Counted from the stretch's first letter, positions 6,531 to 13,384 are shown. The stretch is DNA of 16,210 nt from JBBSIG01 sp038232215 (GCA_038232215.1 JBBSIG010000036.1:1-16210), one strand, 5' to 3'. Translations and numbers: made by a program. Notes: generated by a model not told the origin, from the sequence alone.

Positions 6531-6548
6531 CCAGGCCTCAGGGCCTGG
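6531..6548 (-). terminator. hairpin at the end of the recO-glyQS operon
   Basis: CCAGGCC (6531-6537), a TCAG loop and GGCCTGG (6542-6548) form a perfect 7-bp stem. The loop holds the TGA stop of the small membrane protein gene. There is no T-tract. The position at the end of a long minus-strand operon fits termination. Confidence 0.5.
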
Positions 6549-6705
6549 GGGAGCGCCGGCGCGCCCGGAGGTCCGCCGCCCAGGCCATCGCTCTCAGCCC
6601 GAGCCAGACGGGCGTGAGGAGGCCGTAGAAGACGACGATCGCGGCGGCGAGGATCGACCACCAGAGCGCCCAGTAGCGCAGGGGCACCGAGCCCTTCGGC
6701 GCCAC
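6538..6705 (-). CDS. small single-pass membrane protein (55 aa)
   Basis: GTG at 6705 begins 5 nt after the stop of the regulator gene, and the frame ends TGA at 6538. The protein starts VAPKGSVPLRYW. Residues 11-37 form one strongly hydrophobic, tryptophan-rich segment (YWALWW, then AAAIVVFYGLL and PVWLG). The end is a basic tail (DLRARRRSPRP). This pattern, with a short N-terminus and an Arg-rich C-terminus, is not expected by chance in this GC-rich DNA and predicts a membrane helix with the tail inside. It is the last gene of the operon, closed by a hairpin on its stop codon, and is probably translated by coupling since no Shine-Dalgarno is obvious. I recognise no family. Confidence 0.68.
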   Translation of the reverse strand: MAPKGSVPLRYWALWWSILAAAIVVFYGLLTPVWLGLRAMAWAADLRARRRSPRP

Positions 6706-6710
6706 GGCTG

Positions 6711-7538
6711 TCAGGAGGCCTTCGCCTCCCGGCGGCGGCCGTCGACGAGGCGGATGATCCGGTGCGCCGTCTCCTCGATCGAGACCTCGGAGACCTCGAG
6801 CACGGGGCAGCCGAGCCGCCGGTGCACGGCGGAGGCCTGCTCGAGCTCCTCGTAGATCTCGAGCAGCTCGGCGTACTTGCGGTTCGATCCGCCCATGTTG
6901 CGGACGCGCGTCTGACGGATCTCCGCGAGGCGCGTCGCCTCGATGGTCAGCCCGACGACCTTGGCCGCGTCGATCGTGAAGAGCTCGGGCGGCGGCTCGA
7001 TGCCCTTCACGATCGGCACGTTCGCGGTCTTGTGGCCGAGGTAGCCGAGATACATCGAGAGCGGCGTCTTCGAGGTGCGCGAGACGCCGACGAGGACGAT
7101 GTCCGCGTCCGGGAGCCCCCGTCCCACGCCGTCGTCGAACTTGACCGCGAACTCGATCGCCTCCATCCGCTTGAAGTAGGCCGAGTTGAGCGCCGGGCGG
7201 GCACCGGGCGTCATGCGGGCCGCCTGGCCGGAGACGCGCGCCACCGCCTCGATCGGGTGCCCGAGCAGGTCGCAGTAGTGGACCTTCGCCCGCCGGCAGA
7301 GCGTCCGCATCGTCTCGCGGAGCTCCGGCTTCACGAGCGTGTAGACGACGACGGCGGCGCGCCCCTTGGCGCGGCTCACGGCCAGTCCCAGGTCGTCCTC
7401 GGACTCGACGCGCGGGTGCCGGATCTCCTCGAACTCCTGCTCGGGAAACTGCGCCTCGAGCGCCGAGACGAGCCGGGCCGCGGTCTCACCGCTCGAGTCC
7501 GAGATGATGTGCAGCTCGACCGGGTGCTTCGCCGCCAT
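6711..7538 (-). CDS. pyruvate, phosphate dikinase regulatory protein (kinase/pyrophosphorylase, DUF299)
   Basis: Encodes 275 aa from ATG at 7538, whose A is shared with the glyS stop (TGATG), so translation is coupled. The family (PpsR in E. coli, YqfL in Bacillus, RP1 in plants) is bifunctional. It uses ADP to phosphorylate, and so inactivate, a threonine next to the catalytic histidine of PPDK or PEP synthase, and uses phosphate to reverse this. Visible motifs are IISDSSGETA at residues 11-20 and the P-loop GVSRTSKTP at 151-159. TIEATRLAEIRQTRV and GSNRKYAEL near the C-terminal end are also typical. Length is normal. Because ppdK, not a PEP synthase gene, lies nearby and has the target Thr448/His450 pair, PPDK is the inferred partner. 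Confidence 0.95.
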   Translation of the reverse strand: MAAKHPVELHIISDSSGETAARLVSALEAQFPEQEFEEIRHPRVESEDDLGLAVSRAKGRAAVVVYTLVKPELRETMRTLCRRAKVHYCDLLGHPIEAVARVSGQAARMTPGARPALNSAYFKRMEAIEFAVKFDDGVGRGLPDADIVLVGVSRTSKTPLSMYLGYLGHKTANVPIVKGIEPPPELFTIDAAKVVGLTIEATRLAEIRQTRVRNMGGSNRKYAELLEIYEELEQASAVHRRLGCPVLEVSEVSIEETAHRIIRLVDGRRREAKAS

Positions 7539-9385
7539 CAGCGCGGGAGCTGAGCGAGGTCGCCGAGCATGCCGACAGTGTCGCGCACGTCGAGCAGGAG
7601 GCGAAGCCGGTTCGCCCGCACGCCAGCCTCCGGGGCCATCACGAGCACCTCGTCGAAGAAGCGGTCGAGGGGCTCGGCGAGCTCGAGGGCGGCGTCCACC
7701 GCCCTCTCCAGGTCACCCTCCTCGAGGCTCTCCGCGACCCGCGGTTGCACGCGCGCGAGCGTGTCGGCGACGCTCTGCTCCGCCGGCTCGGCGAGCAGGC
7801 CCGCGTCGAGGGCGGGCGCCGCCTCCTCGGCCTTCGCCGCCAGCCGGTGCGCTCGCGTGTAGGCCGTGTGCAGCCGGTCGAGGCGCTCCTCGTCGAGCGC
7901 CGCGAGCAGGCGCGCGAGCCTCGCGATCCCGCCGACGTCGCGGAGGCTCGACGCCCGGGCCGCGCGCACGACTTCCACCGGGAGGTCGAGCAGGCCCTCG
8001 AGCCGCTCCTCCACGAAGTCCGCGATCGGCTCGGGTGGCTCGATCCGAACGCCTCCCTCGAGCGCCAGCCGGCAGAGGCCGATGGCGGCGCGGCGGAGAC
8101 CGTACGGGTCCCGGGAGCCGGAGGGCCTGTGCCCGAGCCTGAACGTCACGACGAGGTCGTCGAGCTTGTCGGCCGCGGCCAGGATCCTGCCCGCCTCGGT
8201 GGCGGGCAGCGGGCCACCGCTCGCGTCGGGGAGATAGTGCTCGTCGACGGCTGCGCACACCGCCTCGGGGAAGCCTCCGAGGCGCGCGTACTCCGCGCCC
8301 ACGTGCCCCTGCAAGTCCGGGAACTCACGCACGAGCTCGGCCGCCTGGTCAGCCTTCGCGAGGCGCGCCGCCTCGCGGGCCTCGTCGCCCCCCCCGAGCG
8401 ACTCCACGAGCCCGACCAGCCGCTCGGTCTTGTCGGCGAAACTCCCCGCTCCGGCGAGGAACGTGATCGAGCCGAGCCGCGCCGCGAGCCCTTCGATCCC
8501 GACCTCGACGTCGCGGTCGAACGTGAACGCCGCGTCCTCCAGCCGACCTTCCAGCACCCGCTCGTTCCCGGCCCGGACGACGCCGGGGTCGCCGCCGTTC
8601 GAGACGAACGCGAAGCGCGCTCCGCCGAGCGGGAAGTAGCGCTGGTGCGACTGCATCGTGGCGACGACGACCCGCTCGGGCAGCCGCAGGAAGCGCTCGT
8701 CGAAGCGCCCCTCGAGCACCTCCACCGACTCGACCAGGTAGACGACCTCCTCGAGCTTGCCGAGCGGGTCGCTCCAGCCCTCGGGGAGCGCCTCGAGGAT
8801 CGCGCGGCGACGCTCCCCCGCGTCCGGCTCGACGCCCGCCGCCCGCAGCGTCGCCGCGTACTCCCGCGCACTCGGGACCTCGACCTCGCCCGCGGTGAAG
8901 CGATGCCCGAACGACCGGCCCTCGAAGCCCGCCACCGTCTCGCCGTCGAGCTTCGCGCAGCGCCAGCGCACCGGGCGGGCAAAACGAAGACCGCCTTCGT
9001 CCCACACCATCGACTTCCCGAACCGGAGGCCCCCGACGATCGCGTCGAGCTGCTCGGGGAGGATCTCGCCGAGCGGGCGTCCCGGCACTTCGAGTCCGAG
9101 GAAGCCGTCGCGCACGCTCAGCTCGTCGCTCGACACGCCGTGGCGCCGTGCGAAGCCTGCGGCGGCCCGCTCGCGCAACGCCTCGGGGGGCCCTTTCAGC
9201 CACCCGTCCTCGGTCCTCTCCGGGAGGTCGTCGACGAGCACGGCCAGCCTCCGAGGGCCGACGAAGACCCGGCTCGGCGCGCGACCGACGTGCTGCTCGC
9301 ACAGCTCGGGGAGCTGCGCCTCCGCCTCCCGGCAGGCGGCCGCGGGCAGCTCCTCGCAGCCGATCTCAAAGAGCAGTGTCGGCAC
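7538..9385 (-). CDS. glyS: glycine--tRNA ligase beta subunit
   Basis: Encodes 615 aa from GTG at 9385, which overlaps the end of glyQ by 20 nt. GGAGG sits just before it, and the family start LLFEIGCEELPA then follows at once. A longer frame from 9427 would add a 14-residue basic leader with no homology. The beta subunit binds tRNA-Gly in the alpha2-beta2 glycyl-tRNA synthetase. Seen in order: the N-terminal LLFEIGCEELP; the GPRRLAVLVDDLP strand; the MQSHQRYFPL and FVSNG segments; the HD-like helical region LAKADQAAELVREFPDLQG and RDPYGLRRAAIGL; and the C-terminal FFDEVLVMAPE and NRLRLLLDV typical of the anticodon-binding end. It is somewhat shorter than the roughly 690 aa of E. coli. Confidence 0.96.
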   Translation of the reverse strand: MPTLLFEIGCEELPAAACREAEAQLPELCEQHVGRAPSRVFVGPRRLAVLVDDLPERTEDGWLKGPPEALRERAAAGFARRHGVSSDELSVRDGFLGLEVPGRPLGEILPEQLDAIVGGLRFGKSMVWDEGGLRFARPVRWRCAKLDGETVAGFEGRSFGHRFTAGEVEVPSAREYAATLRAAGVEPDAGERRRAILEALPEGWSDPLGKLEEVVYLVESVEVLEGRFDERFLRLPERVVVATMQSHQRYFPLGGARFAFVSNGGDPGVVRAGNERVLEGRLEDAAFTFDRDVEVGIEGLAARLGSITFLAGAGSFADKTERLVGLVESLGGGDEAREAARLAKADQAAELVREFPDLQGHVGAEYARLGGFPEAVCAAVDEHYLPDASGGPLPATEAGRILAAADKLDDLVVTFRLGHRPSGSRDPYGLRRAAIGLCRLALEGGVRIEPPEPIADFVEERLEGLLDLPVEVVRAARASSLRDVGGIARLARLLAALDEERLDRLHTAYTRAHRLAAKAEEAAPALDAGLLAEPAEQSVADTLARVQPRVAESLEEGDLERAVDAALELAEPLDRFFDEVLVMAPEAGVRANRLRLLLDVRDTVGMLGDLAQLPR

Positions 9386-10232
9386 GGGCCTCCAGCTCGA
9401 GGTAGAGCGACGCGATGCGACGCGCAAGCGTGCGCACGCGCCCGATGTACGCGGCGCGCTCGGTCACGGAGATGGCCCCGCGCGCGTCGAGCAGGTTGAA
9501 CGTGTGCGAGCACTTGAGGACCTGGTCGTACGCGGGCAGCGGCAGACGGTGCTCGAGCAGGTCGCCGCACTCGTCCTCGTGCTCCGCGAAGCGGCGCGTG
9601 AGCACGTCGACCGGCGCGAGCTCGTAGTTGTAGGTCGACCATTGACGCTCGTTCTCGCGGTAGACGTCGCCCCACGTGACGCCCGGAGCCCACTCGAGCT
9701 CGAACGCGTTCGCCTTGCCCTGCAGGAAGAGCGCGAGCCGCTCGAGGCCGTACGTCATCTCGGCGGGAACGACCTCGACCTCGAGCCCGCCGAGCTGCTG
9801 GAAGTACGTCCACTGGGTGACCTCCATGCCGTCGAGCCACACCTCCCAGCCGAGCCCCCAGGCGCCGAGCGTCGGGGCCTCCCAGTCGTCCTCGACGAGC
9901 CGGAGGTCGTGCCGGGCGAGGTCGATCCCGATCGCCTCGAGCGAGGCGAAGTAGAGCTCGAGCACGTCGGGCGGGGCTGGCTTCAGGATCACCTGGTACT
10001 GCCAGAACTGCTGGAAGCGGAACGGGTTCTCGCCGTAGCGTCCGTCGGAGGGGCGGATCGAGGGCTCCACGTAGCCGGTTCGCCAGGGCCTCGGGCCGAG
10101 GCAACGGAGGAACGTGGCCGGATTCATCGTCCCCGCGCCGAGCTCGGTGTGGTACGGCTGCATCAGCACGCAGCCCCGATCGGCCCAGTAGCGCTCGAGC
10201 GCGACGATCATGTCCTGGAAGCTCAGGGCCAA
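9366..10232 (-). CDS. glyQ: glycine--tRNA ligase alpha subunit
   Basis: Encodes 288 aa, with TTG at 10232 as the best start: LALSFQDMIVALERYW aligns with the family N-terminus, and the next ATG (residue 8) would cut it. This is the class II catalytic subunit that forms glycyl-adenylate. Diagnostic blocks are GCVLMQPYHTELGAGTMNP, YVEPSIRPSDGRYGENP, EAPTLGAWGLGWEVWLDGM and EVTQWTYFQQLGG. Length is normal. A two-subunit enzyme contrasts with the single-chain GlyRS of many actinobacteria such as mycobacteria and streptomycetes. It starts 13 nt after the GNAT relic and overlaps glyS, so alpha and beta should be made in balance. A TAGGAT hexamer ends 10 nt upstream and might be an internal promoter, but no -35 supports it. 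Confidence 0.96.
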   Translation of the reverse strand: MALSFQDMIVALERYWADRGCVLMQPYHTELGAGTMNPATFLRCLGPRPWRTGYVEPSIRPSDGRYGENPFRFQQFWQYQVILKPAPPDVLELYFASLEAIGIDLARHDLRLVEDDWEAPTLGAWGLGWEVWLDGMEVTQWTYFQQLGGLEVEVVPAEMTYGLERLALFLQGKANAFELEWAPGVTWGDVYRENERQWSTYNYELAPVDVLTRRFAEHEDECGDLLEHRLPLPAYDQVLKCSHTFNLLDARGAISVTERAAYIGRVRTLARRIASLYLELEARADTAL

Positions 10233-10245
10233 CGGGAGGGAGATC

Positions 10246-10404
10246 CTACTGGCGCTCGAGCAGCCGCTCGGACGGCGGTCCGAAGCCCACCTTCGCGTAG
10301 AGACCGTGCGCGTCGAGCGTGTGCAGCAACCACCGGCAGCCCGTGTAGGGGCCCCGCTCGGGGTCGTCGTCGAGCTGGAAGCCGCCGGGGAGGTCGCGCC
10401 TCAA
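10246..10404 (-). pseudogene. GNAT acetyltransferase remnant, internally deleted, coupled to recO
   Basis: TTG at 10404 overlaps the recO stop as TTGA and opens a 52-codon frame ending TAG at 10246. The first part (GGFQLDDDPER) resembles the very N-terminus of a GNAT N-acetyltransferase. It runs straight into a typical C-terminus, WLLHTLDAHGLYAKVGFGPP, ending SERLLERQ. The central acetyl-CoA-binding core (the R/QxxGxG/A loop) is absent, so roughly 80-90 residues are missing against a usual 140-150. The deletion kept the reading frame and the tight link to recO and glyQ. It cannot be an acetyltransferase. It is probably a relic kept because removing it would disturb operon spacing, though a small translated product is possible. 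Confidence 0.65.
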
Positions 10405-11150
10405 GCCGAGAGCGTCCGCAGGCGGAAGCCGCCGTGGTGCTCGTACGAGGAGGAGATGACCCGGACGACCTCGCGTGCCGCCCGCTCGCCGAGCCCTACC
10501 GTGCCCGCCTCGGCGAGCGGCCGGCGCAGGAGGGCGTCGATGCCGCCCACGCCCGCCGCCGAGAGGGCGAGCACGCCCCTGCCGCCTGCGCACGCGAGGC
10601 AGACGACCCCGCCCGCCTGCGGCGAGTAGCCGGCGAACGGGCCCGCTGCGCCGCAGTCGGCGCAGCTCGAGAGGTGCGGGAGGTAGCCCGAGAGCCAGAG
10701 CAGCTTGAGCTGGAAGGAGAGCGCAAGGGGGTCGAGCTGCGGGGACGCGGCCCGCCCGCTCTCAGTCGCGTCGAGCGCGTCGAGGAAACGTGTCAGCGCC
10801 TCGAACGCGCGCGGGTTCGCCTCCTGCTCGCTGAACAGGCGCAGCATCGCCTCGAGCCCCACGAGTCCGGTGCCGAGACGGTACGGGTCCTCGCGTGCGA
10901 AGCGGTGCGGATCGATCAGGTCGACACCGGTGACGGTGCCGAGCTCGCCCGATCCCTGGTGCAGGAGCAGCTCCACGTGCGAGAGCGGCTCGAGCCGGGC
11001 GCCGAAGCGGGACTTCGTGCGACGGATTCCCTTCGCGATCGCGCCCACGCGGCCGCGGTCGAGCGTGTAGAGATGGAGCACGCGGTCGGCCTCGCCGAAC
11101 CGAAACGAGCGCAAGACGACCGCCTCGGTCTTGTAGGTGCGTCCGGCCAC
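10401..11150 (-). CDS. recO: DNA repair protein RecO
   Basis: Encodes 249 aa from GTG at 11150. RecO works with RecR to load RecA onto SSB-covered single strands in the RecF pathway and anneals complementary strands. The N-terminal OB fold begins YKTEAVVLRSFRFGEADRV, followed by the typical LYTLDRGRVGAIAKGIRR (residues 28-45). The zinc-binding C-terminal part has CADC (C163, C166) and CLAC (C184, C187). Length is normal. It heads the operon leading to glyQ and glyS, an order also known from Bacillus and relatives. TAGACT ends 8 nt before the GTG, there is no Shine-Dalgarno, and the glutaredoxin gene diverges from it. Confidence 0.94.
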   Translation of the reverse strand: MAGRTYKTEAVVLRSFRFGEADRVLHLYTLDRGRVGAIAKGIRRTKSRFGARLEPLSHVELLLHQGSGELGTVTGVDLIDPHRFAREDPYRLGTGLVGLEAMLRLFSEQEANPRAFEALTRFLDALDATESGRAASPQLDPLALSFQLKLLWLSGYLPHLSSCADCGAAGPFAGYSPQAGGVVCLACAGGRGVLALSAAGVGGIDALLRRPLAEAGTVGLGERAAREVVRVISSSYEHHGGFRLRTLSA

Positions 11151-11158
11151 GCGCCCGG

Positions 11159-11164
11159 AGTCTA
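11159..11164 (-). promoter_or_regulatory. recO -10 element (leaderless start)
   Basis: TAGACT on the minus strand (11164-11159) is followed by 8 nt and the recO GTG. There is no ribosome binding site in between and no clear -35. The geometry is that of a leaderless mRNA. Confidence 0.45.
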
Positions 11165-11179
11165 GAGAGCGGCGCTACC

Positions 11180-11205
11180 GGAACGTTTTTCGGGCTCTCA
11201 TCGTT
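11180..11205 (+). promoter_or_regulatory. SigR/SigH-type ECF promoter for glutaredoxin
   Basis: GGAAC (11180-11184), an 18-nt spacer and GTT (11203-11205, in context CGTT) match the consensus of actinobacterial thiol-stress ECF sigma factors: SigR, GGAAT-N18-GTT; SigH, sGGAAC with CGTT. The GTT ends 10 nt before the glutaredoxin ATG. An alternative housekeeping -10, TTTATT (11204-11209), ends 6 nt before the ATG and overlaps it. SigR-type control of glutaredoxins is well known in relatives; here it is inferred from the motif. Confidence 0.6.
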
Positions 11206-11215
11206 TATTGGCCTC

Positions 11216-11470
11216 ATGAGCAGAGTTCGCATGTACACGACGCGCTGGTGTGGGTACTGCGTCCGCGCGAAGGCGCTCCTGACGAGCAAGGGGATCGCGT
11301 TCGAGGAGATCGATCTCGACGACGAGCCGCGCTTCCGACAGACGCTGCACGAGCTGACCGGCGGCTGGACCGTGCCGCAGATCCTGATCGACGACGAGCC
11401 GATCGGCGGGTACACGGAGCTCTGGCGGCTCGAGAAGACGGGCCAGCTCGACGCGCGGCTCGCCGCGTAG
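11216..11470 (+). CDS. glutaredoxin / mycoredoxin-like protein
   Basis: Encodes 84 aa from ATG at 11216. It has a complete thioredoxin-fold glutaredoxin: strand MYTTRWCGYC with the redox pair C12 and C15, TVP with the cis-proline at P54, and the GG turn (64-65) before the last helix. The CGYC active site preceded by YTT and Trp resembles mycoredoxin-1 of actinobacteria, which reduces mixed disulfides with mycothiol, while the rest is GrxC-like. Which low-molecular-weight thiol it uses cannot be told here. A candidate SigR/SigH promoter just upstream fits a thiol-stress role. The mRNA has little or no leader. It converges on mutM. Confidence 0.92.
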   Translation: MSRVRMYTTRWCGYCVRAKALLTSKGIAFEEIDLDDEPRFRQTLHELTGGWTVPQILIDDEPIGGYTELWRLEKTGQLDARLAA

Positions 11471-11491
11471 GGCGCCCCAGCGTCGCGCCTA
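11468..11491. terminator. bidirectional hairpin between glutaredoxin gene and mutM
   Basis: TAGGGCGC (11468-11475) pairs with GCGCCTA (11485-11491) with one bulged G, around a 9-nt loop. The left arm starts with the glutaredoxin TAG and the right arm ends with the mutM TAG. There is no T-tract. Function is inferred from the position between converging genes. Confidence 0.45.
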
Positions 11492-12331
11492 GCCGAGCGG
11501 GGCACCGAGCTGCTGGCAGCACGGGCAGTAGGAGGTCCCGCGTCCGCCGGCCCGGGTCTTCTCGATCGGCGTGCCGCAGCGCTCGCACGGCTCGCCCGCC
11601 CGGCCGTACACCCGGAACTCGAGCTGCATCGAGCCGGGATCTCCGTTCGGCGCCGCGTAGTCGCTCAGAGTCGCGCCCTGACGCGCGATCCCGAGCGCGA
11701 GGGCACGCCGGATCGCCCGGTGCAGCCTCCGTCGCTCGTCTGAGTCGAGCTCGCCGGCGGGCCGGAGCGGGTGGATGCGGGCGCGCCAGAGCGCCTCGTC
11801 GACGTAGATGTTGCCCAGGCCGGCGAGCGTTCGCTGGTCGAGGAGCGCCGCCTTGATCGGGGCCCGCCGGCCGCGGAGTCGCTCGCTCAGCATCTTCGCG
11901 GTGAAGCCCGGGGCGAGCGGCTCCTCGCCCACGCGGGCGCCGACGTAGGGGTCGAGCTCGCCGGGCTCCAGGAGAAGCCACGTCCCGAAGCGGCGGACGT
12001 CACGGTAGGCCACGTCCGTGCCGTCGTCCAGCGTGAGGACGGCACGGCTGTGCGGAAGCTCCGACAGCGACCCGGCAGGGCCGTGCCGGAACCCCCCGGT
12101 CATCCGCAGATGGACGAGGAGCGCCCGGCCGCTCTCGAGCCGGGCGATCAGGTACTTCCCGCGCCGCTCGAGCGCAGCGACTTGCTCGCCCACGAGCTCG
12201 GCGGCGATCTCTACGGGGTCGAAGGGTCGCACGAGCCGCCCGTCGTGGATCTCGACCCCCTCGAGCGTCCGTCCGACGAGCACGGGCTCGAGGCCGCGGC
12301 GAACCGTCTCGACCTCGGGCAGCTCCGGCAC
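11489..12331 (-). CDS. mutM: formamidopyrimidine-DNA glycosylase (Fpg/MutM)
   Basis: Encodes 280 aa from GTG at 12331. It removes 8-oxoguanine and FapyG and nicks the abasic site by beta/delta elimination. After Met removal the N-terminus is PELPEVETVRRGL, giving catalytic Pro2 and Glu3. The conserved lysine is K59 in RRGKY. HLRMTGGFR carries the damage-probing Met (M77). GLGNIYVDEALWRARIHPLR is the helix-two-turn-helix. The C-terminal zinc finger has C249, C252, C269 and C272, and its hairpin arginine is in GGRGTSYC. This set, with the intact Lys and zinc finger, supports Fpg over Nei. TAGGCT ends 6 nt before the GTG, so a leaderless mRNA is likely. Confidence 0.95.
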   Translation of the reverse strand: MPELPEVETVRRGLEPVLVGRTLEGVEIHDGRLVRPFDPVEIAAELVGEQVAALERRGKYLIARLESGRALLVHLRMTGGFRHGPAGSLSELPHSRAVLTLDDGTDVAYRDVRRFGTWLLLEPGELDPYVGARVGEEPLAPGFTAKMLSERLRGRRAPIKAALLDQRTLAGLGNIYVDEALWRARIHPLRPAGELDSDERRRLHRAIRRALALGIARQGATLSDYAAPNGDPGSMQLEFRVYGRAGEPCERCGTPIEKTRAGGRGTSYCPCCQQLGAPLG

Positions 12332-12337
12332 GGGCTC

Positions 12338-12343
12338 AGCCTA
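12338..12343 (-). promoter_or_regulatory. mutM -10 element (leaderless start)
   Basis: TAGGCT on the minus strand (12343-12338) lies exactly 6 nt before the mutM GTG. No Shine-Dalgarno fits in the gap and no -35 is evident. Confidence 0.45.
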
Positions 12344-12438
12344 GGCCACTTCCGCCGGTAGACGCGGTGGGCGGACGCGTCCGGGCCGTCGGGGAAGCGC
12401 CTCCCTGAACGGGACGAGCGCCTGGCTGGACCGGCGGC

Positions 12439-12444
12439 TAGCGT
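12439..12444 (+). promoter_or_regulatory. -10 element of the 12451 methyltransferase (leaderless start)
   Basis: TAGCGT ends 6 nt before the ATG at 12451, leaving GGCGGC in between. This is too close to the start for a leader. No -35 is evident. The 119-bp gap to mutM holds nothing else that I recognise. Confidence 0.45.
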
Positions 12445-12450
12445 GGCGGC

Positions 12451-13287
12451 ATGGAAGGCGACGGGTGGGAGTGGGACGAGACGCTCTACGCGGGCAGCGC
12501 GGCCTACTACTCACGCGGCCGGCTCCCCTATCCCGCCGAGCTCGCCGCGGTCTTGCGTGAGGAGCTCGGGCTCGACGGGACCGGGCGCCTGCTCGACGTG
12601 GGTTGCGGCCCGGGATCGATCGCGCTTCTCCTCGCCCCCCTCTTCGATCAGGTCGTTGCCGTCGACGCGGACGGTGAGATGGTGGCGGAGGGCCGGCGCG
12701 AGGCGACGCGTCGCGGAGTCCGGAACGTCAGCTGGATCCGGATGCGAGCAGAGGATCTCGGAGCGGATCTGGGTCGGTTTCGCGCCGCCACCCTCGCGCA
12801 GTCGTTCCACTGGATGGATCGGGCCCGGGTGGCTTCCACGCTGTTCGCGATGCTCGAGCCCGGCGGTTCCTGGGTGCACGTGCACGCGACTACGCACCAG
12901 GGTGCCGGCAAACGTGGCGACGCACCTGAGCCGCGCCCGCCGCGCGAAGAGATCGCGAGCCTGATCCGCGCGTACCTCGGGCCTGTCCGGCGGGCCGGGC
13001 GTGGGACACTCCCTACGGGCACGGCCACGGGCGAGGCCGAGCTCATCGCCGCAGCAGGGTTCGCCGGCCCCCGGCGGCTCGAGGTCGAGGGCGGCCGCGT
13101 CCTCGAGCGATCGCAGGACGACGTGGTCGCGTCGGTCTTCTCGCTCTCCTCCGCCGCTCCGCATCTCTTCCGCGAGCGGCTCGGCGACTTCGAGGCCGAG
13201 CTGCGGACGTTGCTCGAGCGAGCCTCTCCCTCAGGTCGCTTTCTCGAGCGCACGCGAGAGATCGAAGTCGTCGTCTGGACGCGATAG
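12451..13287 (+). CDS. class I SAM-dependent methyltransferase
   Basis: Encodes 278 aa from ATG at 12451. The N-terminus (YAGSAAYYSRGRLPYP) is a usual lead-in for methyltransferase_11-type enzymes. Motif I is LLDVGCGPGSIALLL (about 47-61), VVAVDADGEM carries the acidic ribose-binding position, and LAQSFHWMDR is the motif IV region. The HWMD sequence is frequent in small-molecule methyltransferases of this group, but no substrate can be named. It diverges from mutM, and the next gene on the right converges on it. The 97 bp up to that gene hold no gene or convincing terminator, though they are unusually AT-rich for this window just after the stop. Confidence 0.88.
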   Translation: MEGDGWEWDETLYAGSAAYYSRGRLPYPAELAAVLREELGLDGTGRLLDVGCGPGSIALLLAPLFDQVVAVDADGEMVAEGRREATRRGVRNVSWIRMRAEDLGADLGRFRAATLAQSFHWMDRARVASTLFAMLEPGGSWVHVHATTHQGAGKRGDAPEPRPPREEIASLIRAYLGPVRRAGRGTLPTGTATGEAELIAAAGFAGPRRLEVEGGRVLERSQDDVVASVFSLSSAAPHLFRERLGDFEAELRTLLERASPSGRFLERTREIEVVVWTR

Positions 13288-13384
13288 CCGATTAACTTCG
13301 TACCTCTACTTTCCCCGGCGCTTTCGAGACCCCGCCGAACGGAACCTCCCGAGGGGATGAGAACCGATCAAGCCGTAAGAGGAC

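Noticed and set aside
5755..6531. 258-codon minus-strand frame between the regulator and ppdK
   Set aside because: It is antisense to the peptidase E relic and overlaps the ppdK 5' end. Its repeated CPAPWG peptides come from the two DNA repeats.
3359..6628. Very long open frame on the plus strand (over 1,000 codons)
   Set aside because: It is antisense to ppdK, whose motifs are intact. Its translation is Arg/Glu/Leu/Val-rich with no family motif, as GC-rich antisense frames are.
6100..6855. 251-codon plus-strand frame as a gene
   Set aside because: Only its first third resembles anything (peptidase E). The rest crosses repeats and the antisense of two other genes, so it is part of the pseudogene plus read-through.
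10243..10248. Internal promoter (TAGGAT) for glyQ
   Set aside because: No -35, 10 nt from a TTG start, and glyQ is already tightly packed in the recO operon. Kept only as a remark.
7745..11165. Long plus-strand frames opposite glyS, glyQ and recO
   Set aside because: They are shadows of three clearly recognised minus-strand genes and have compositionally biased, motif-free translations.
13288..13384. Terminator or small gene between two convergent methyltransferase genes
   Set aside because: Only a very weak TCCC/GGGA pairing and no plausible frame. I see nothing supportable.
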